Numbered from the stretch's first letter, positions 34,120 through 43,492 are shown. The stretch is DNA of 64,000 nt from Paenibacillus mendelii (GCF_024498075.1 NZ_JANHOF010000007.1:124001-188000); one strand, 5' to 3'. The notes: generated by a model not told the origin, from the sequence alone. Made by a program: numbers and translations.

Positions 34120-35508
34120 ATGAAAGCATGGGAAAAAGCATATCGTTTACTGCAAGAAGCGAATCCGGTCGTATTGGACGAGGAAGAACAGACATGGCTG
34201 GCGATGAATGAAGTAGAGAAATTCCATGACATGACGCTGAAGCTGTTCTGGCATAGTAATGTGCCAGGCTCCGGTGCGCCTGAGATGCTGGCGGTAGCGG
34301 CTGTGCAATCGATGCACAATATGGGCTACGAGACCGATCATCTGACAGCCTTGCTCGACGCAGGCGAAGAAGCGTATACCAAGGACGACATGGCTGAGCT
34401 GCAGCGCATTACGGCACGCTTGATGTCTGAGCTGAACCGGCTGCCGAAGAACGAGCAATCGGATTTCTGGAAGTATACCCCTTATACGACTTGGGAAGCG
34501 TATGAGCAGAAGGCGAAGTTCACTTCTTACGGCTCGTATGATGTACAGGCGGAAGACTTCGCATCGCGTATCTATGCCGGCTGGCTAGCCCAAATTGTTG
34601 GTGGCGCTCTGGGTACCGCAATTGAAGGATACACCTCGCAGAAGCTGAAGGAAAAGTTCGGTGAAATTCGCCATTACGTGCGCAAGCCGAATACGTACAA
34701 TGACGATATTACGTTTGAAATTGCGTTCCTGAGCGCATTCGATAAAGAAGGCTATGCGGTTTCATCGGGCACGATTGCCGAGGAATGGGTCGCCTTGGTA
34801 CCAAGTGGCTGGTCAGCGGAAGAAATCGCCTTGAAGAACATTCGCAACGGCATCTATCCACCTGAAAGCGGCTATGTCAACAACCCATTCCGCGAATGGA
34901 TCGGCGCTCAGATGCGCGGTGCGATCTGCGGTATTGTCGCTCCAGGCAATCCGAAGGAAGCGGCTAGACTGGCTTGGAAGGACGGAATCGTCTCCCATGC
35001 CGGCAACGGCGTTCTGGGCGAAATCTTCAATGCGGTGTTCGTATCGCTGGCTTTCGTCGAGCAGGACATCCGGAAGATCGTCGAACTGTCCGTGGACGCG
35101 ATTCCGGCGGACAGCGAGTATTACGAATTCGTCTCCACTGCGCTGGAATGGTGCCGTCAGCACGAGGATTGGCAGCAAACCTGGGCGCTGTGCGAGGAGA
35201 AATTCAAGGAATACAACTGGATTCACGCGTACCCGAACGCGATGGCGGAAGTGGTCGCGCTGTGGTACGGCAATGGGGATTTCGACGAGACGCTGCACAT
35301 TATTGCGATGGTCGGACAAGATGTCGACTGCAACGCCGCACAGATTGTATCGGCGCTCGGGATCATGAACGGACTGGCATCCATCGACAGCAAGTGGACC
35401 GATCCGATCGGTGATCTGGATACGTATTTGAGAGGCATGAAGAAGATGAAGATCAGCGGGCTGTCCGATTGGACAGTTGCTGCGGTTCGGAAGCATAGCG
35501 CGAAATAA
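34120..35508 (+). CDS. ADP-ribosylglycohydrolase family protein
   Basis: 462 aa with GGGGGAGG upstream. About 140 N-terminal residues precede the core, which shows YAGWLAQIVGGALGTAIEGYT, then NDDITFEIAFL (a variant of the TDDT metal motif) and GQDVDCNAAQIVSALG near the end (variant of GGDTDTNA). These acidic residues bind the Mg pair in ADP-ribosyl hydrolases. The subfamily is not the DraG one, and the operon of nucleoside uptake, hydrolases and ribokinase suggests action on a small N-riboside or ADP-ribose-like compound rather than on protein. A terminator follows. Confidence 0.85.
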   Translation: MKAWEKAYRLLQEANPVVLDEEEQTWLAMNEVEKFHDMTLKLFWHSNVPGSGAPEMLAVAAVQSMHNMGYETDHLTALLDAGEEAYTKDDMAELQRITARLMSELNRLPKNEQSDFWKYTPYTTWEAYEQKAKFTSYGSYDVQAEDFASRIYAGWLAQIVGGALGTAIEGYTSQKLKEKFGEIRHYVRKPNTYNDDITFEIAFLSAFDKEGYAVSSGTIAEEWVALVPSGWSAEEIALKNIRNGIYPPESGYVNNPFREWIGAQMRGAICGIVAPGNPKEAARLAWKDGIVSHAGNGVLGEIFNAVFVSLAFVEQDIRKIVELSVDAIPADSEYYEFVSTALEWCRQHEDWQQTWALCEEKFKEYNWIHAYPNAMAEVVALWYGNGDFDETLHIIAMVGQDVDCNAAQIVSALGIMNGLASIDSKWTDPIGDLDTYLRGMKKMKISGLSDWTVAAVRKHSAK

Positions 35509-35524
35509 AGCAGTGCAGCAAGCA

Positions 35525-35559
35525 GAAAACCCCTGAGCATTCAGGGGTTTTTGATTTTT
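35525..35559. terminator. Strong terminator ending the nucleoside operon
   Basis: AAAACCCCTGA, loop GCAT, TCAGGGGTTTT, then TGATTTTT. A perfect stem with T run; the A run on the left lets it serve the convergent SDR gene too. Confidence 0.85.
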
Positions 35560-35614
35560 CGATGAGTGTATAGCTGTGGTTGAAGGTTCGGTAATACTAG
35601 GTAACACTTATTCT

Positions 35615-36358
35615 TTATTGAGCGGTATAACCGCCGTCGACGAGGAGGCTGGTGCCGGTAATGAACGAAGCGTCGTCGCTGGCCAGGAACAGAACGGCCT
35701 TCGCGACTTCTTCCGGCTTACCTAGACGTCCGATCGGATGCAGGCTGATCAGGTGCTGGTTAACGGCTTCATTCCTGCCGGCAATCAGTGGAGTATCAAT
35801 ATATCCGGGGCAGATTGCGTTCACGCGGATGCCGTCCTTGGCATAATCGACACCTAAGCTTTGCGTGAGCAGCTTGACTCCGCCTTTGGCGGAAGCATAG
35901 GCCGTTACACTGCTTTTCCCGACATGGCTGTGTATCGAACCGCAGTTCACGATGGCCCCGCCCGTGCCTTGCGCCAGCATTTGCTCGATCACATATTTGT
36001 CGCAGAGGAAGACGCCGGTTAAATTAATATCGATGGTTCGCTGCCACTGTTCCATGGACAGCTTGTGCGCCGGAGCATCGTTTGCAATGCCGGCATTGGC
36101 AAAAAGAACGTCGATCCGTCCATAGTGTCGAATCGTTTCTTGGACCATCTGTTGAACATCAGCTTCTTTGGTAACATCAGTTCGAACGAATAACGTGTCA
36201 CTTCCCTGGTTGTTGAGCTCTTGCGAAACGGCCGTACCGCGATCGGAGAAATCAGCGATGACGACCGTAGCGCCTTCCGCTGCGAATAAGCGGACAGCCT
36301 GCTCACCGATTCCACTTGCTCCGCCCGTTACAATAACCACTTTGTTTTGAAATCGCAT
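35615..36358 (-). CDS. SDR-family dehydrogenase
   Basis: 247 aa from the ATG at 36358 (MRFQNKVVIVTGG), which is the normal family start; the frame extends upstream without homology. TGGASGIGEQ is the cofactor loop, NAGIAND and NCGSIHS carry the catalytic Asn and Ser, YASAKGG carries Tyr and Lys, and the C terminus LLVDGGYTAQ is typical of FabG-like enzymes. The Asp in VVIADFSD favours NAD over NADP. Substrate unknown; it stands next to an AraC and mannosidase gene but is separated by a hairpin. Confidence 0.88.
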   Translation of the reverse strand: MRFQNKVVIVTGGASGIGEQAVRLFAAEGATVVIADFSDRGTAVSQELNNQGSDTLFVRTDVTKEADVQQMVQETIRHYGRIDVLFANAGIANDAPAHKLSMEQWQRTIDINLTGVFLCDKYVIEQMLAQGTGGAIVNCGSIHSHVGKSSVTAYASAKGGVKLLTQSLGVDYAKDGIRVNAICPGYIDTPLIAGRNEAVNQHLISLHPIGRLGKPEEVAKAVLFLASDDASFITGTSLLVDGGYTAQ

Positions 36359-36528
36359 ATGAACCCTGCCTTTATCGTAATATGGATGACTGAGCTGCAC
36401 AGCCCTGCTGGATAGACATAGAGCGTCAGTTATCGTTTTCCATTTCATTAGAGTTTGCCATGAAGGTGGTAAACATGCATGCAGATGGAGCTCATAAGAC
36501 GACAACGATATGGAGTTTATAATCAAAT

Positions 36529-36556
36529 AAGCCTTTGGAGTCGTATCCAAAGGCTT
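36529..36556. terminator. Hairpin between the AraC and SDR genes
   Basis: AAGCCTTTGGA, loop GTCGTA, TCCAAAGGCTT: perfect 11-base arms. The same arms, AAGCCTTTGGA, recur in the terminator at 40271-40304, so two near-identical hairpins bracket the AraC and mannosidase genes. Confidence 0.6.
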
Positions 36557-36598
36557 GGTATGTGGTGCTTAAGATATCCGGTATGAGGATGTAAGCTA

Positions 36599-37516
36599 TT
36601 AATGGTGTTGTTTCAGCTTTTGCTCTGCCCGATATTGCGTCGGGCTGACGCCGAAGCTGTTTTTGAACACACGGCTGAAGTAGTAGACGCTGGCAAACCC
36701 GGCCTTTTCCGCGATTTCTTTGATCGTCATGTTCTTATGTACGAGATACTCGATCGCCTTGTTGAGCCGGATCTCGGTCAATCGGCCGACAATCGTTTGT
36801 CCGGTGCGGCGTTTGAACTCTCTGGCCACGTGGGCGTAGCTCAGGTGTAAGGAAGCCGCGAGCTTCTTGACGTCCAGCTGCCTGTCTTGCAGATCGTTCA
36901 GGAAAATATCGACTTTGCGGGTTAGTCCGTCCGTTGCCGATTCTGCGGAAAGCGCCGGATAAGATGAGCTTACCGCTTCGGCTAGCCGCATGAGAAACCG
37001 GATAAACGTCATTTGCACAAAAATCGCTTGTTCCCCAGCCTCCGACTCCGCCAGCAGCCGCTCCAGTCTGTCCGCTAGCCCGATCTCGTCCCGCATCGGG
37101 GATAGCGTCCAATTTTTCAGTCGAAGCAGCTTATCGTAAACGGTAATTTCATCGGATTTGGCTTCCGAATCCGTCGTCATCTGAGCCTTGCGTTCCAAGC
37201 GCCATCGAAGGCATAGTCCTTCATGGGGGGAGACTGGGTCATACTTATGGGAATGTACGGCGCCAGGAGGAATCAGGATGAACGTGCCGGCATCCATCGC
37301 GCGCATGATTCCGTCTTCGAAGGCGGTTTCCATGCTTCCGGCCGCGACGTAATTGAATTCGAACCAATCGTGGGAGTGCGGCGAGCAATAAGCGACCCCT
37401 GTTGGATCCTCGAAAATGATGTCAATCCACTCGATGACGGCATCATTTATCGTAATGCGCCTGCAGGCGTGATGGGTGAGAAAATGCGTTTGCGGTTTAA
37501 GCTCGAGCATTCTCAT
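36599..37516 (-). CDS. AraC family regulator, divergent to the alpha-mannosidase
   Basis: 305 aa. A cupin-type N-terminal domain (SPHSHDWFEFNYVAAGSM, ILIPPGAVHSHKYDP) is followed by two helix-turn-helix motifs in the last 100 residues, ending VSPTQYRAEQK. AAAGGGG lies upstream of ATG 37516; the ATG two codons later is possible. Divergent from the GH38 gene with 168 bases between, so it is the probable activator of that gene, with a mannoside or mannose-related ligand. Confidence 0.85.
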   Translation of the reverse strand: MRMLELKPQTHFLTHHACRRITINDAVIEWIDIIFEDPTGVAYCSPHSHDWFEFNYVAAGSMETAFEDGIMRAMDAGTFILIPPGAVHSHKYDPVSPHEGLCLRWRLERKAQMTTDSEAKSDEITVYDKLLRLKNWTLSPMRDEIGLADRLERLLAESEAGEQAIFVQMTFIRFLMRLAEAVSSSYPALSAESATDGLTRKVDIFLNDLQDRQLDVKKLAASLHLSYAHVAREFKRRTGQTIVGRLTEIRLNKAIEYLVHKNMTIKEIAEKAGFASVYYFSRVFKNSFGVSPTQYRAEQKLKQHH

Positions 37517-37684
37517 CGGTACCGTTCCCCTTTCTTGTTGGGGTACGATTTCGCCAAAGGGTACATGGAATCCTTCTTTCGAATATCATTTTTGTGCAAA
37601 TAGAAGTCATTCCTTGCGATTTCCATTGCCAATCTTCTATGCCACAATTGATCTATTCGATTCGAGAGGGAGGCGCTTTCACGC

Positions 37685-40159
37685 ATGAAAAAATTACATC
37701 TGTTAAGTAACGCGCATTTGGATCCGGTATGGCAATGGCAATGGGAAGAGGGGGCAGCTGCGGCCGTGTCCACCTTCCGCTCGGCAGCCGATCTCTGCGA
37801 ACAATTCGACGGCTACGTGTTTAACCACAATGAAGTGATCTTGTACCAATGGATTGAAGAATACGAGCCCGAGTTGTTCGCGCGCATTCAACGGCTTGTC
37901 CGTGAAGGCAAGTGGCATATTATGGGCGGGTGGTACTTGCAGCCGGACTGCAATATGCCATCCGGCGAGTCGATCGTGCGGCAAATTCTCGCGGGCAGAA
38001 CGTATTTTCACGACAAGTTCGGTGATTACGCGAAGCCGACGACGGCGATTAACTTCGACCCGTTCGGGCATTCCCAGGGGCTCGTGCAAATTATGAATCT
38101 CGCAGGCTTCGATTCGTATATTTTCATGCGGCCGGACGAGATGGAGCTTCCCGCGCAGGACTTCATCTGGAAAGGCTTTAACGGAAGCTCGGTTATGGCG
38201 CATAAGGTGTGGGGGGGCTATCTTTCCCAGCTCGGCAAGTCCGCAGAGAAAATCGAAAACTGGATGAAGGATCATTCCGAGGCTCCGATCGGGCTCGTCC
38301 TATGGGGAGTGGGCAACCACGGCGGCGGGCCGTCCAGGCTGGATTTGAGACTGATCGCGGAATTGAAAGAGAAGACGGAATCGTTCGAGATCGTACATTC
38401 GACGCCGGAGGCATACTTCGCGGAGCTGGCGCAGGCGAAAGAGCTTCCGGTCGTGGAGCGGGACTTGAACCCACGGTTCGTCGGCTGCTATACGTCGCAG
38501 ATTCGCATTAAGCAGAAGCACCGCAAGCTGGAGAACGATTTGTTCATGACCGAGAAAATGCTATCCCAAGCCGCGCTGCAAGAGTTGCTCGTTTATCCGT
38601 ACGAGGATTTGCAGGCCGCGCAGCAAGACTTGCTCACAAGCCAGTTCCACGATATATTGCCGGGGTCATCCGTACAGAGCGTCGAGGATACATCGCTGCG
38701 GGGATTGGACCACGGTTTGGAAATATTGAGCCGATTGAAAGCTCGCGCATTCTTTGCACTCGCATCCGGGCAAGCGGTCGCTGGCCCCGGAGAATATCCG
38801 ATCTTGGCGTATAACCCTCATCCTTTCCCCGTTCGCGGCATCTGGGAGTGTGAATTCATGCTCGAGGATCAGAATTGGAAGGAAGAATTCACGATGCCGG
38901 TCGTATTTAAGGACGGCGTACGGATTCCGTCGCAACCGGAGAAGGAAGAGAGCAATCTGAACCTCGATTGGCGGAAGAAGGTTGTGTTCGAAGCCGAGCT
39001 GCCGCCGATGTCGATGAGCCGTTTCGACTGCAAGGCCGAGCTACTTCCGAAGAAACCAGTGCCGGCTTTAACCACTTCGGGCGATAAACTGATCTTCCGC
39101 ACCGATCGTCTTTCTGTCGTCATTAACACGATGACCGGATTAATCGATGAATACGCGGTCGACGGGCGTCACGCATTGAAGCCGGGCGCCTGCCTGCCGA
39201 TCGTTGTTAACGACAATGGGGATTCATGGAGAATGGACGTGAACGGATTTCGTGACGTTATGGGTCAATTCCAGCTGATGCCGGCGGGCGAAGGTACGGA
39301 TTTCTCCGGTGTGGATACGCGCTTGCTTCCGTCCGTGCGCGTCATCGAGGATGGTGACGTGTACACGGTAGTCGAGGCTGTGTTTTTCTATCGCGATTCG
39401 AAGCTCGTGCAGACATACAGGCTGCCGAAGAGCGGGATGGAAATCGAAGTGAATGTCCGGGTATTCTGGAACGAGAAGGATAAGATGTTGAAGTGGTCGA
39501 TCCCGACGACCCTTGGGGAAGGAGCAACCTATCGCGGCCAGACGATGTACGGCGTGGCCGATCTGCCATCGAACGGCGACGAGGCGGTCGCGCATAAGTG
39601 GGTTGCCGCAACTAACGGCATCAGCGCCATCACCGTCGTGAACGACGGGGTCTACGGCTCGGATTTCGATGCCGGGGAAATCCGCATGACGCTGCTGCGC
39701 TCGTCTGCGTATTGCGCGCATCCGATTATGGATCGCCCGCTCGTCGTACAGGACCGGTTTCTTCCAAGGATGGATCAAGGGGAACGCCAATTTACGTTCT
39801 GGCTGAACGCCGGCGGTTCGGCTGCGGAACGTCTGGAAGCCGTCGACCGCGAGGCGCTTTCTCATGGCGAGAAACCGTTCGTGTTGTCGTTTTTCCCATC
39901 GGGCAAAGGTAAATTGCCTGCGGCTCCTTTTACGCTCGAAGACGATGTCGTTCAGCTTACGGCGTTTAAGCGGGAGGAGCGGGGAGAAGGTTATATCCTG
40001 CGGCTGTTCGAGCCTACAGGGAAAGCGCGGGAGACGGCGATCGTCCTAGGAGACGGGAAGCGCAGGTTCCCTGTCTCGCTCGCCGGCTTCGAGATCAAGA
40101 CGTTCCGGCTCGATCCGGCGGACGGCAGCTTGTCCGAGGTATCCTTGCTGGAAGACTGA
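37685..40159 (+). CDS. Glycoside hydrolase family 38 alpha-mannosidase
   Basis: 824 aa. Zinc ligands His11 and Asp13 in NAHLDPVWQW, nucleophile Asp125 in NFDPFGHSQG (also a metal ligand), and His322 in SQFHDILPGSS are all present, so the enzyme should be active. The rest has the beta-sandwich domains of GH38. No signal peptide; it would act on imported mannosides or N-glycan fragments. GAGAGGGAGG lies upstream. A strong terminator ends the transcript. Confidence 0.92.
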   Translation: MKKLHLLSNAHLDPVWQWQWEEGAAAAVSTFRSAADLCEQFDGYVFNHNEVILYQWIEEYEPELFARIQRLVREGKWHIMGGWYLQPDCNMPSGESIVRQILAGRTYFHDKFGDYAKPTTAINFDPFGHSQGLVQIMNLAGFDSYIFMRPDEMELPAQDFIWKGFNGSSVMAHKVWGGYLSQLGKSAEKIENWMKDHSEAPIGLVLWGVGNHGGGPSRLDLRLIAELKEKTESFEIVHSTPEAYFAELAQAKELPVVERDLNPRFVGCYTSQIRIKQKHRKLENDLFMTEKMLSQAALQELLVYPYEDLQAAQQDLLTSQFHDILPGSSVQSVEDTSLRGLDHGLEILSRLKARAFFALASGQAVAGPGEYPILAYNPHPFPVRGIWECEFMLEDQNWKEEFTMPVVFKDGVRIPSQPEKEESNLNLDWRKKVVFEAELPPMSMSRFDCKAELLPKKPVPALTTSGDKLIFRTDRLSVVINTMTGLIDEYAVDGRHALKPGACLPIVVNDNGDSWRMDVNGFRDVMGQFQLMPAGEGTDFSGVDTRLLPSVRVIEDGDVYTVVEAVFFYRDSKLVQTYRLPKSGMEIEVNVRVFWNEKDKMLKWSIPTTLGEGATYRGQTMYGVADLPSNGDEAVAHKWVAATNGISAITVVNDGVYGSDFDAGEIRMTLLRSSAYCAHPIMDRPLVVQDRFLPRMDQGERQFTFWLNAGGSAAERLEAVDREALSHGEKPFVLSFFPSGKGKLPAAPFTLEDDVVQLTAFKREERGEGYILRLFEPTGKARETAIVLGDGKRRFPVSLAGFEIKTFRLDPADGSLSEVSLLED

Positions 40160-40270
40160 ACGTAAGTACACAAGCCGAAGGCTCTTGAAAGGGCTGTTTA
40201 CCTGCTGAGGTCATGATCACAACCCGCGAACAAGCAACGATCTGGAATAAACAAGACTTTCGACGTAGAA

Positions 40271-40304
40271 AAAAAGCCTTTGGAGTCAGCTCCAAAGGCT
40301 TTTT
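40271..40304 (+). terminator. Terminator after the alpha-mannosidase
   Basis: AAAAAGCCTTTGGAG, loop TCAG, CTCCAAAGGCTTTTT: perfect 15-base stem ending in T5. Shares its arms with the hairpin at 36529-36556. Confidence 0.85.
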
Positions 40305-40433
40305 GTATGGTCATTTTTATCGAGAACTTATTCAACATCATAACAGAGCCTGCAGAAACAGTCTATACTTTCGGGCGGTTTTTTTATACAGTTGGTTAGC
40401 CGGCAATACCGAAGTAGAATGGAGTGTTGTTCG

Positions 40434-41408
40434 TTGGAAGGTACTTGTCACCTCAATCCAGCTGATTTGCAGAATTATATAGAGCGCGTATTAGGTACGG
40501 GGTATACCGTTACCAATGTCGCGAGAATGCATGGCGGTGCGCAAAAGGTCATCTATAAGATCGATTGCAGCAATGGATTTTCCTGCGTACTCTATGTGTG
40601 GGATCTAACCATGAATTATTTTCAAGAAGAAATAGCAAACGAAGCTAGCGGAGAGCGGTCCTATGGCGGCAGCTTATTTGAACAAAATAACAAGTATTTG
40701 ACCCAGCGGGGTATTCGAACCCCGGCTCTCTATCATTTAAATCGCGACAGAGACCGTTATCCGTTCGACTATGCTCTGGTTGAATATGTAGAAGGACCCA
40801 AAGCAGAAGCTTATTTCGAGCACGCAGATCGGCGTGTACAGAATACTGTGTTTCAGCGGTTAGGCGATATGCTGGCTCGCATGCATGCCGACGAAAGGCA
40901 AGTCCATGGGGAGCTTGATCAATGCGGCCTCGACACGAGAGCATGCCATCTGCGGCAGCTGGAGAATGCGAAAGTGCAGCTGGCTTATGCCGCCCAGCAT
41001 ATGGACAGTATGAGGGCGAATCAAAGCAAGCTGCTCGATAAGCTGGTTGAGCTTGAGTCCAGAATCGAACCTAGACGGCGCTACGGATTTATACACGGAG
41101 AGCTCGGCCCAGACCATGTATTGGTGAATGACAAGCTCGAGCCTTATTTGATCGATATCGAGGGGGCCGCGTTCTTTGATATTGAGCATGAACACAGCTT
41201 TCTCGAATTTCGCTTCGGAGATTATTACCGTTACTTGAAGAATGATACTCTCGATCCTAATCGGATGCTATTCTATCGGTACCATCATCATCTTTCGTTA
41301 GTATCGGGCGGGCTGAAGCTGCTTCACAGAGGATTTCCGGATCAGCAATTTGCTAAAGACCTTGCCGAGGGCCATGCCCGCAGTGCGCTGCGATTTATGG
41401 AAGGGTAA
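40434..41408 (+). CDS. APH-fold phosphotransferase
   Basis: 324 aa from TTG 40434, chosen because GGAGTG lies 7 bases upstream; ATG 40392 and 40419 in the same frame lack such a site. The catalytic region FIHGELGPDHVLVND matches the HGDLxxxNxL loop of aminoglycoside phosphotransferase-like kinases with Glu in place of the usual Asp, and LIDIEGAAFFD is the metal-binding DFE-like motif with I-D-I-E. A substitution at the catalytic base is odd and may mean altered activity. Substrate unknown; closer relatives act on small alcohols or antibiotics. Confidence 0.75.
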   Translation: MEGTCHLNPADLQNYIERVLGTGYTVTNVARMHGGAQKVIYKIDCSNGFSCVLYVWDLTMNYFQEEIANEASGERSYGGSLFEQNNKYLTQRGIRTPALYHLNRDRDRYPFDYALVEYVEGPKAEAYFEHADRRVQNTVFQRLGDMLARMHADERQVHGELDQCGLDTRACHLRQLENAKVQLAYAAQHMDSMRANQSKLLDKLVELESRIEPRRRYGFIHGELGPDHVLVNDKLEPYLIDIEGAAFFDIEHEHSFLEFRFGDYYRYLKNDTLDPNRMLFYRYHHHLSLVSGGLKLLHRGFPDQQFAKDLAEGHARSALRFMEG

Positions 41409-41440
41409 ATTGTTTTGATGCAGGTCGGGCTTGTCTGATC

Positions 41441-41469
41441 TTGACTTTGCCGATCATGCGCCGTATAAT
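41441..41469 (+). promoter_or_regulatory. Sigma-A promoter of the T-box leader
   Basis: TTGACT (41441-41446), 17-base spacer, TATAAT (41464-41469). Transcription would start near 41476 and gives a leader of about 330 bases before the synthetase gene. Confidence 0.75.
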
Positions 41470-41475
41470 TCCCAA

Positions 41476-41773
41476 TAACTTGAATATTCTGAAAAAAGCG
41501 AAGAAGAGAAAGAGTACCATGGCGATGTCTTTGTACAGAGAGCCCCGGTTGGTGAAAAGGGGTAAAGAATAACCGTGGGAATATGGTCTCAGAGCTGCGC
41601 ACCGAAACCCATCTGTGGTTGTAGGCTGCGACGGAACCCGCACCCGTTACCGTGCTAGGGTATACACGCGATCGCGCGTCGTACCTGAAGAGGTGAATGC
41701 CGCAAGGCGTTTATAAAATTGGGTGGTACCACGTGAGCACAGCTCTCGTCCCTTCGGGATGAGGGCTTTTTTG
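41476..41773 (+). ncRNA. T-box riboswitch, probable methionine specifier
   Basis: The leader carries the T-box sequence GGGTGGTACCACG (41721-41733), the stem I distal elements ACAGAGAGCC and GGTGAAAAGGGG (41535-41562), and a terminator AGCTCTCGTCCC, TTCG, GGGATGAGGGCT with a T run (41741-41773). In stem I the sequence GGAATATGGTCTC places ATG (41583-41585) where the specifier codon is expected, matching the downstream methionyl-tRNA synthetase. Uncharged tRNA-Met would allow read-through. Exact pairing was judged by eye. Confidence 0.85.
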
Positions 41774-41808
41774 TGTTTGGTTTATCCACAATAAGGGGGG
41801 ATATCTGC

Positions 41809-43449
41809 ATGGCACCTATTTTTATTGGCGGCGCATGGCCGTATGCGAACGGCTCCTTGCATTTGGGTCGGTTGGCAAGTTTACTGCCGGGCGATGTGCT
41901 GGCACGTTATTATCGCGCGAAGGGGGAGCAGGTGTTGTACGTATCGGGCAGCGACTGCCATGGGACGCCTGTCGCCGTTCAAGCTATTCAGGAGGGGGTC
42001 AACCCTGGCGATATCGCAGACCGCTATCACCAGGAGTTTGCCGAGTGCTTCAAGCAGTTGGGGTTCTCGTATGACTTATACACACGAACGGATCAACCCT
42101 ATCATCATCAAGTAGTACAGGAGTTGTTCTTAAAGCTGCTGGGCAACGGCTATTTGTACAAACAAACGAACCAGCAGACGTTCTGCGAGACCGATCAGCG
42201 ATTTTTGCCCGATCGCTACGTGGAGGGGAAGTGTCCGGTATGCGGAAACCGTGCGCGGGGCGATCAATGCGACTATTGTGGGAACCTGCTTGATCCCGCC
42301 GATTTAGCCGAGAAGATATGCAAGCTATGCGGAAACGCGCCTGTAGAGCGGCCAACCGAGCACTATTATCTGGCCCTCTCCCGATTCCAGGCGGAATTGG
42401 CCACGTATGCCGGCGAAGCCGAGGGGTGGCGGGACAACGCTGTGCAACTGACGGGGCGGTATCTGGAAGAGGGTCTTCTCGATCGTGCTGCAACGAGAGA
42501 CTTATTATGGGGCGTAGATGTTCCCGTCGAAGGGTTTGAGGATAAGAAAATCTACGTGTGGATTGAGGCGGTCAGCGGCTACTTATCGGCCAGCAGACAA
42601 TGGGCGGCCGAGACGGGCGGCGATTGGGAGCTCTTCTGGCGGGATGGCGGAGAGCCAATAACCGCCTATTACGTGCATGGTAAAGACAATATCCCTTTTC
42701 ATACCTTGGTATGGCCGGCACTGCTCTTGGGAGCTGGGGGATTACATCTGCCCGATCGCATCATTTCGTGCGAATATATGACCTTGGAGGGGAAAAAGTT
42801 CTCGACTAGCCGCAATTGGGCGGTCTGGGTACCGGACCTGATCGGCCGCTACCATCCGGACTCCATCCGGTATTTTCTAATCGCGAACGGCCCTGAGAAG
42901 CGGGATACGGATTTTTCGTGGAGGGAGTTCATCTATAGTCATAATGGGGAGCTGCTGGGTGCATTCGGAAATTTCGTTAACCGCACGTTAGCTTTTATCG
43001 AGAAGTCCTTTGGGGGCCGTATACCTGAAGGAGAACGGAATGCAGAATGGGAGAGGATCCTGACAGAGCTCTATGTAAAGTCGGGTACCCTTATCGAAGG
43101 CGGGCATCTGAAGGAAGCGATCGAGCTGATCTTTTCCTGCGTTCGCCGGGCCAATAAATACTTCGATGAACAGAAGCCTTGGGCACAAATCAAGGAAAGC
43201 CCGCAGGCATGTGGGGTTACCCTCCATACCTGCGTACAAATCATCGCCAATCTGGCGAATTTGCTGCAGCCGTTCATTCCCTACTCCTGCGAGACAATAA
43301 GAACGTTCCTCTCACTTGAGCAATCCGCGTGGCGTCTTGCTTCCGTACCCGCCAACCGACAAATCCAGAGCTTATCGCTGCTGTTCGAGCGTATTGACGT
43401 CAGTCGGATTGAAGAGGAAAACCGCCTGCTGGAGAAGCGGCAAACGTAA
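41809..43449 (+). CDS. metG: Methionyl-tRNA synthetase (KFSTS type)
   Basis: 546 aa from ATG 41809 with GGGGGGAT upstream. ATP-binding HLGR is at 18-21 and the second class I motif is KFSTS at 330-334 in place of the KMSKS usual in Bacillus. Zinc knuckle CPVCG and CDYCG is followed by CKLCG, the larger two-knuckle arrangement. The C-terminal EMAP-like tRNA-binding domain of Bacillus MetS is absent. These traits fit the archaeal-like MetRS2 class found as a second copy in some Firmicutes, where it is less sensitive to MetRS inhibitors. A housekeeping MetS probably lies elsewhere. It follows a T-box leader. Confidence 0.88.
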   Translation: MAPIFIGGAWPYANGSLHLGRLASLLPGDVLARYYRAKGEQVLYVSGSDCHGTPVAVQAIQEGVNPGDIADRYHQEFAECFKQLGFSYDLYTRTDQPYHHQVVQELFLKLLGNGYLYKQTNQQTFCETDQRFLPDRYVEGKCPVCGNRARGDQCDYCGNLLDPADLAEKICKLCGNAPVERPTEHYYLALSRFQAELATYAGEAEGWRDNAVQLTGRYLEEGLLDRAATRDLLWGVDVPVEGFEDKKIYVWIEAVSGYLSASRQWAAETGGDWELFWRDGGEPITAYYVHGKDNIPFHTLVWPALLLGAGGLHLPDRIISCEYMTLEGKKFSTSRNWAVWVPDLIGRYHPDSIRYFLIANGPEKRDTDFSWREFIYSHNGELLGAFGNFVNRTLAFIEKSFGGRIPEGERNAEWERILTELYVKSGTLIEGGHLKEAIELIFSCVRRANKYFDEQKPWAQIKESPQACGVTLHTCVQIIANLANLLQPFIPYSCETIRTFLSLEQSAWRLASVPANRQIQSLSLLFERIDVSRIEEENRLLEKRQT

Positions 43450-43461
43450 GTCTGGCTGGAA

Positions 43462-43492
43462 TCGAAGAGCCGCTGATAACCGGCTCTATCGA
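43462..43492 (+). terminator. Hairpin after metG
   Basis: TCGAAGAGCCG and CGGCTCTATCGA form a stem with one bulge and a loop of CTGATAAC. Beyond it, up to 43766, no gene was recognised; a second imperfect inverted repeat (arms near TGGCAATGAATA and TATTCTATTGCCA) lies at about 43531-43580. Confidence 0.5.

Noticed and set aside
34813..35607. Long minus-strand frame opposite the ADP-ribosylglycohydrolase gene
   Set aside because: It is the complement of a well-supported gene, with no ribosome binding site and an Arg/His-rich composition typical of a shadow.
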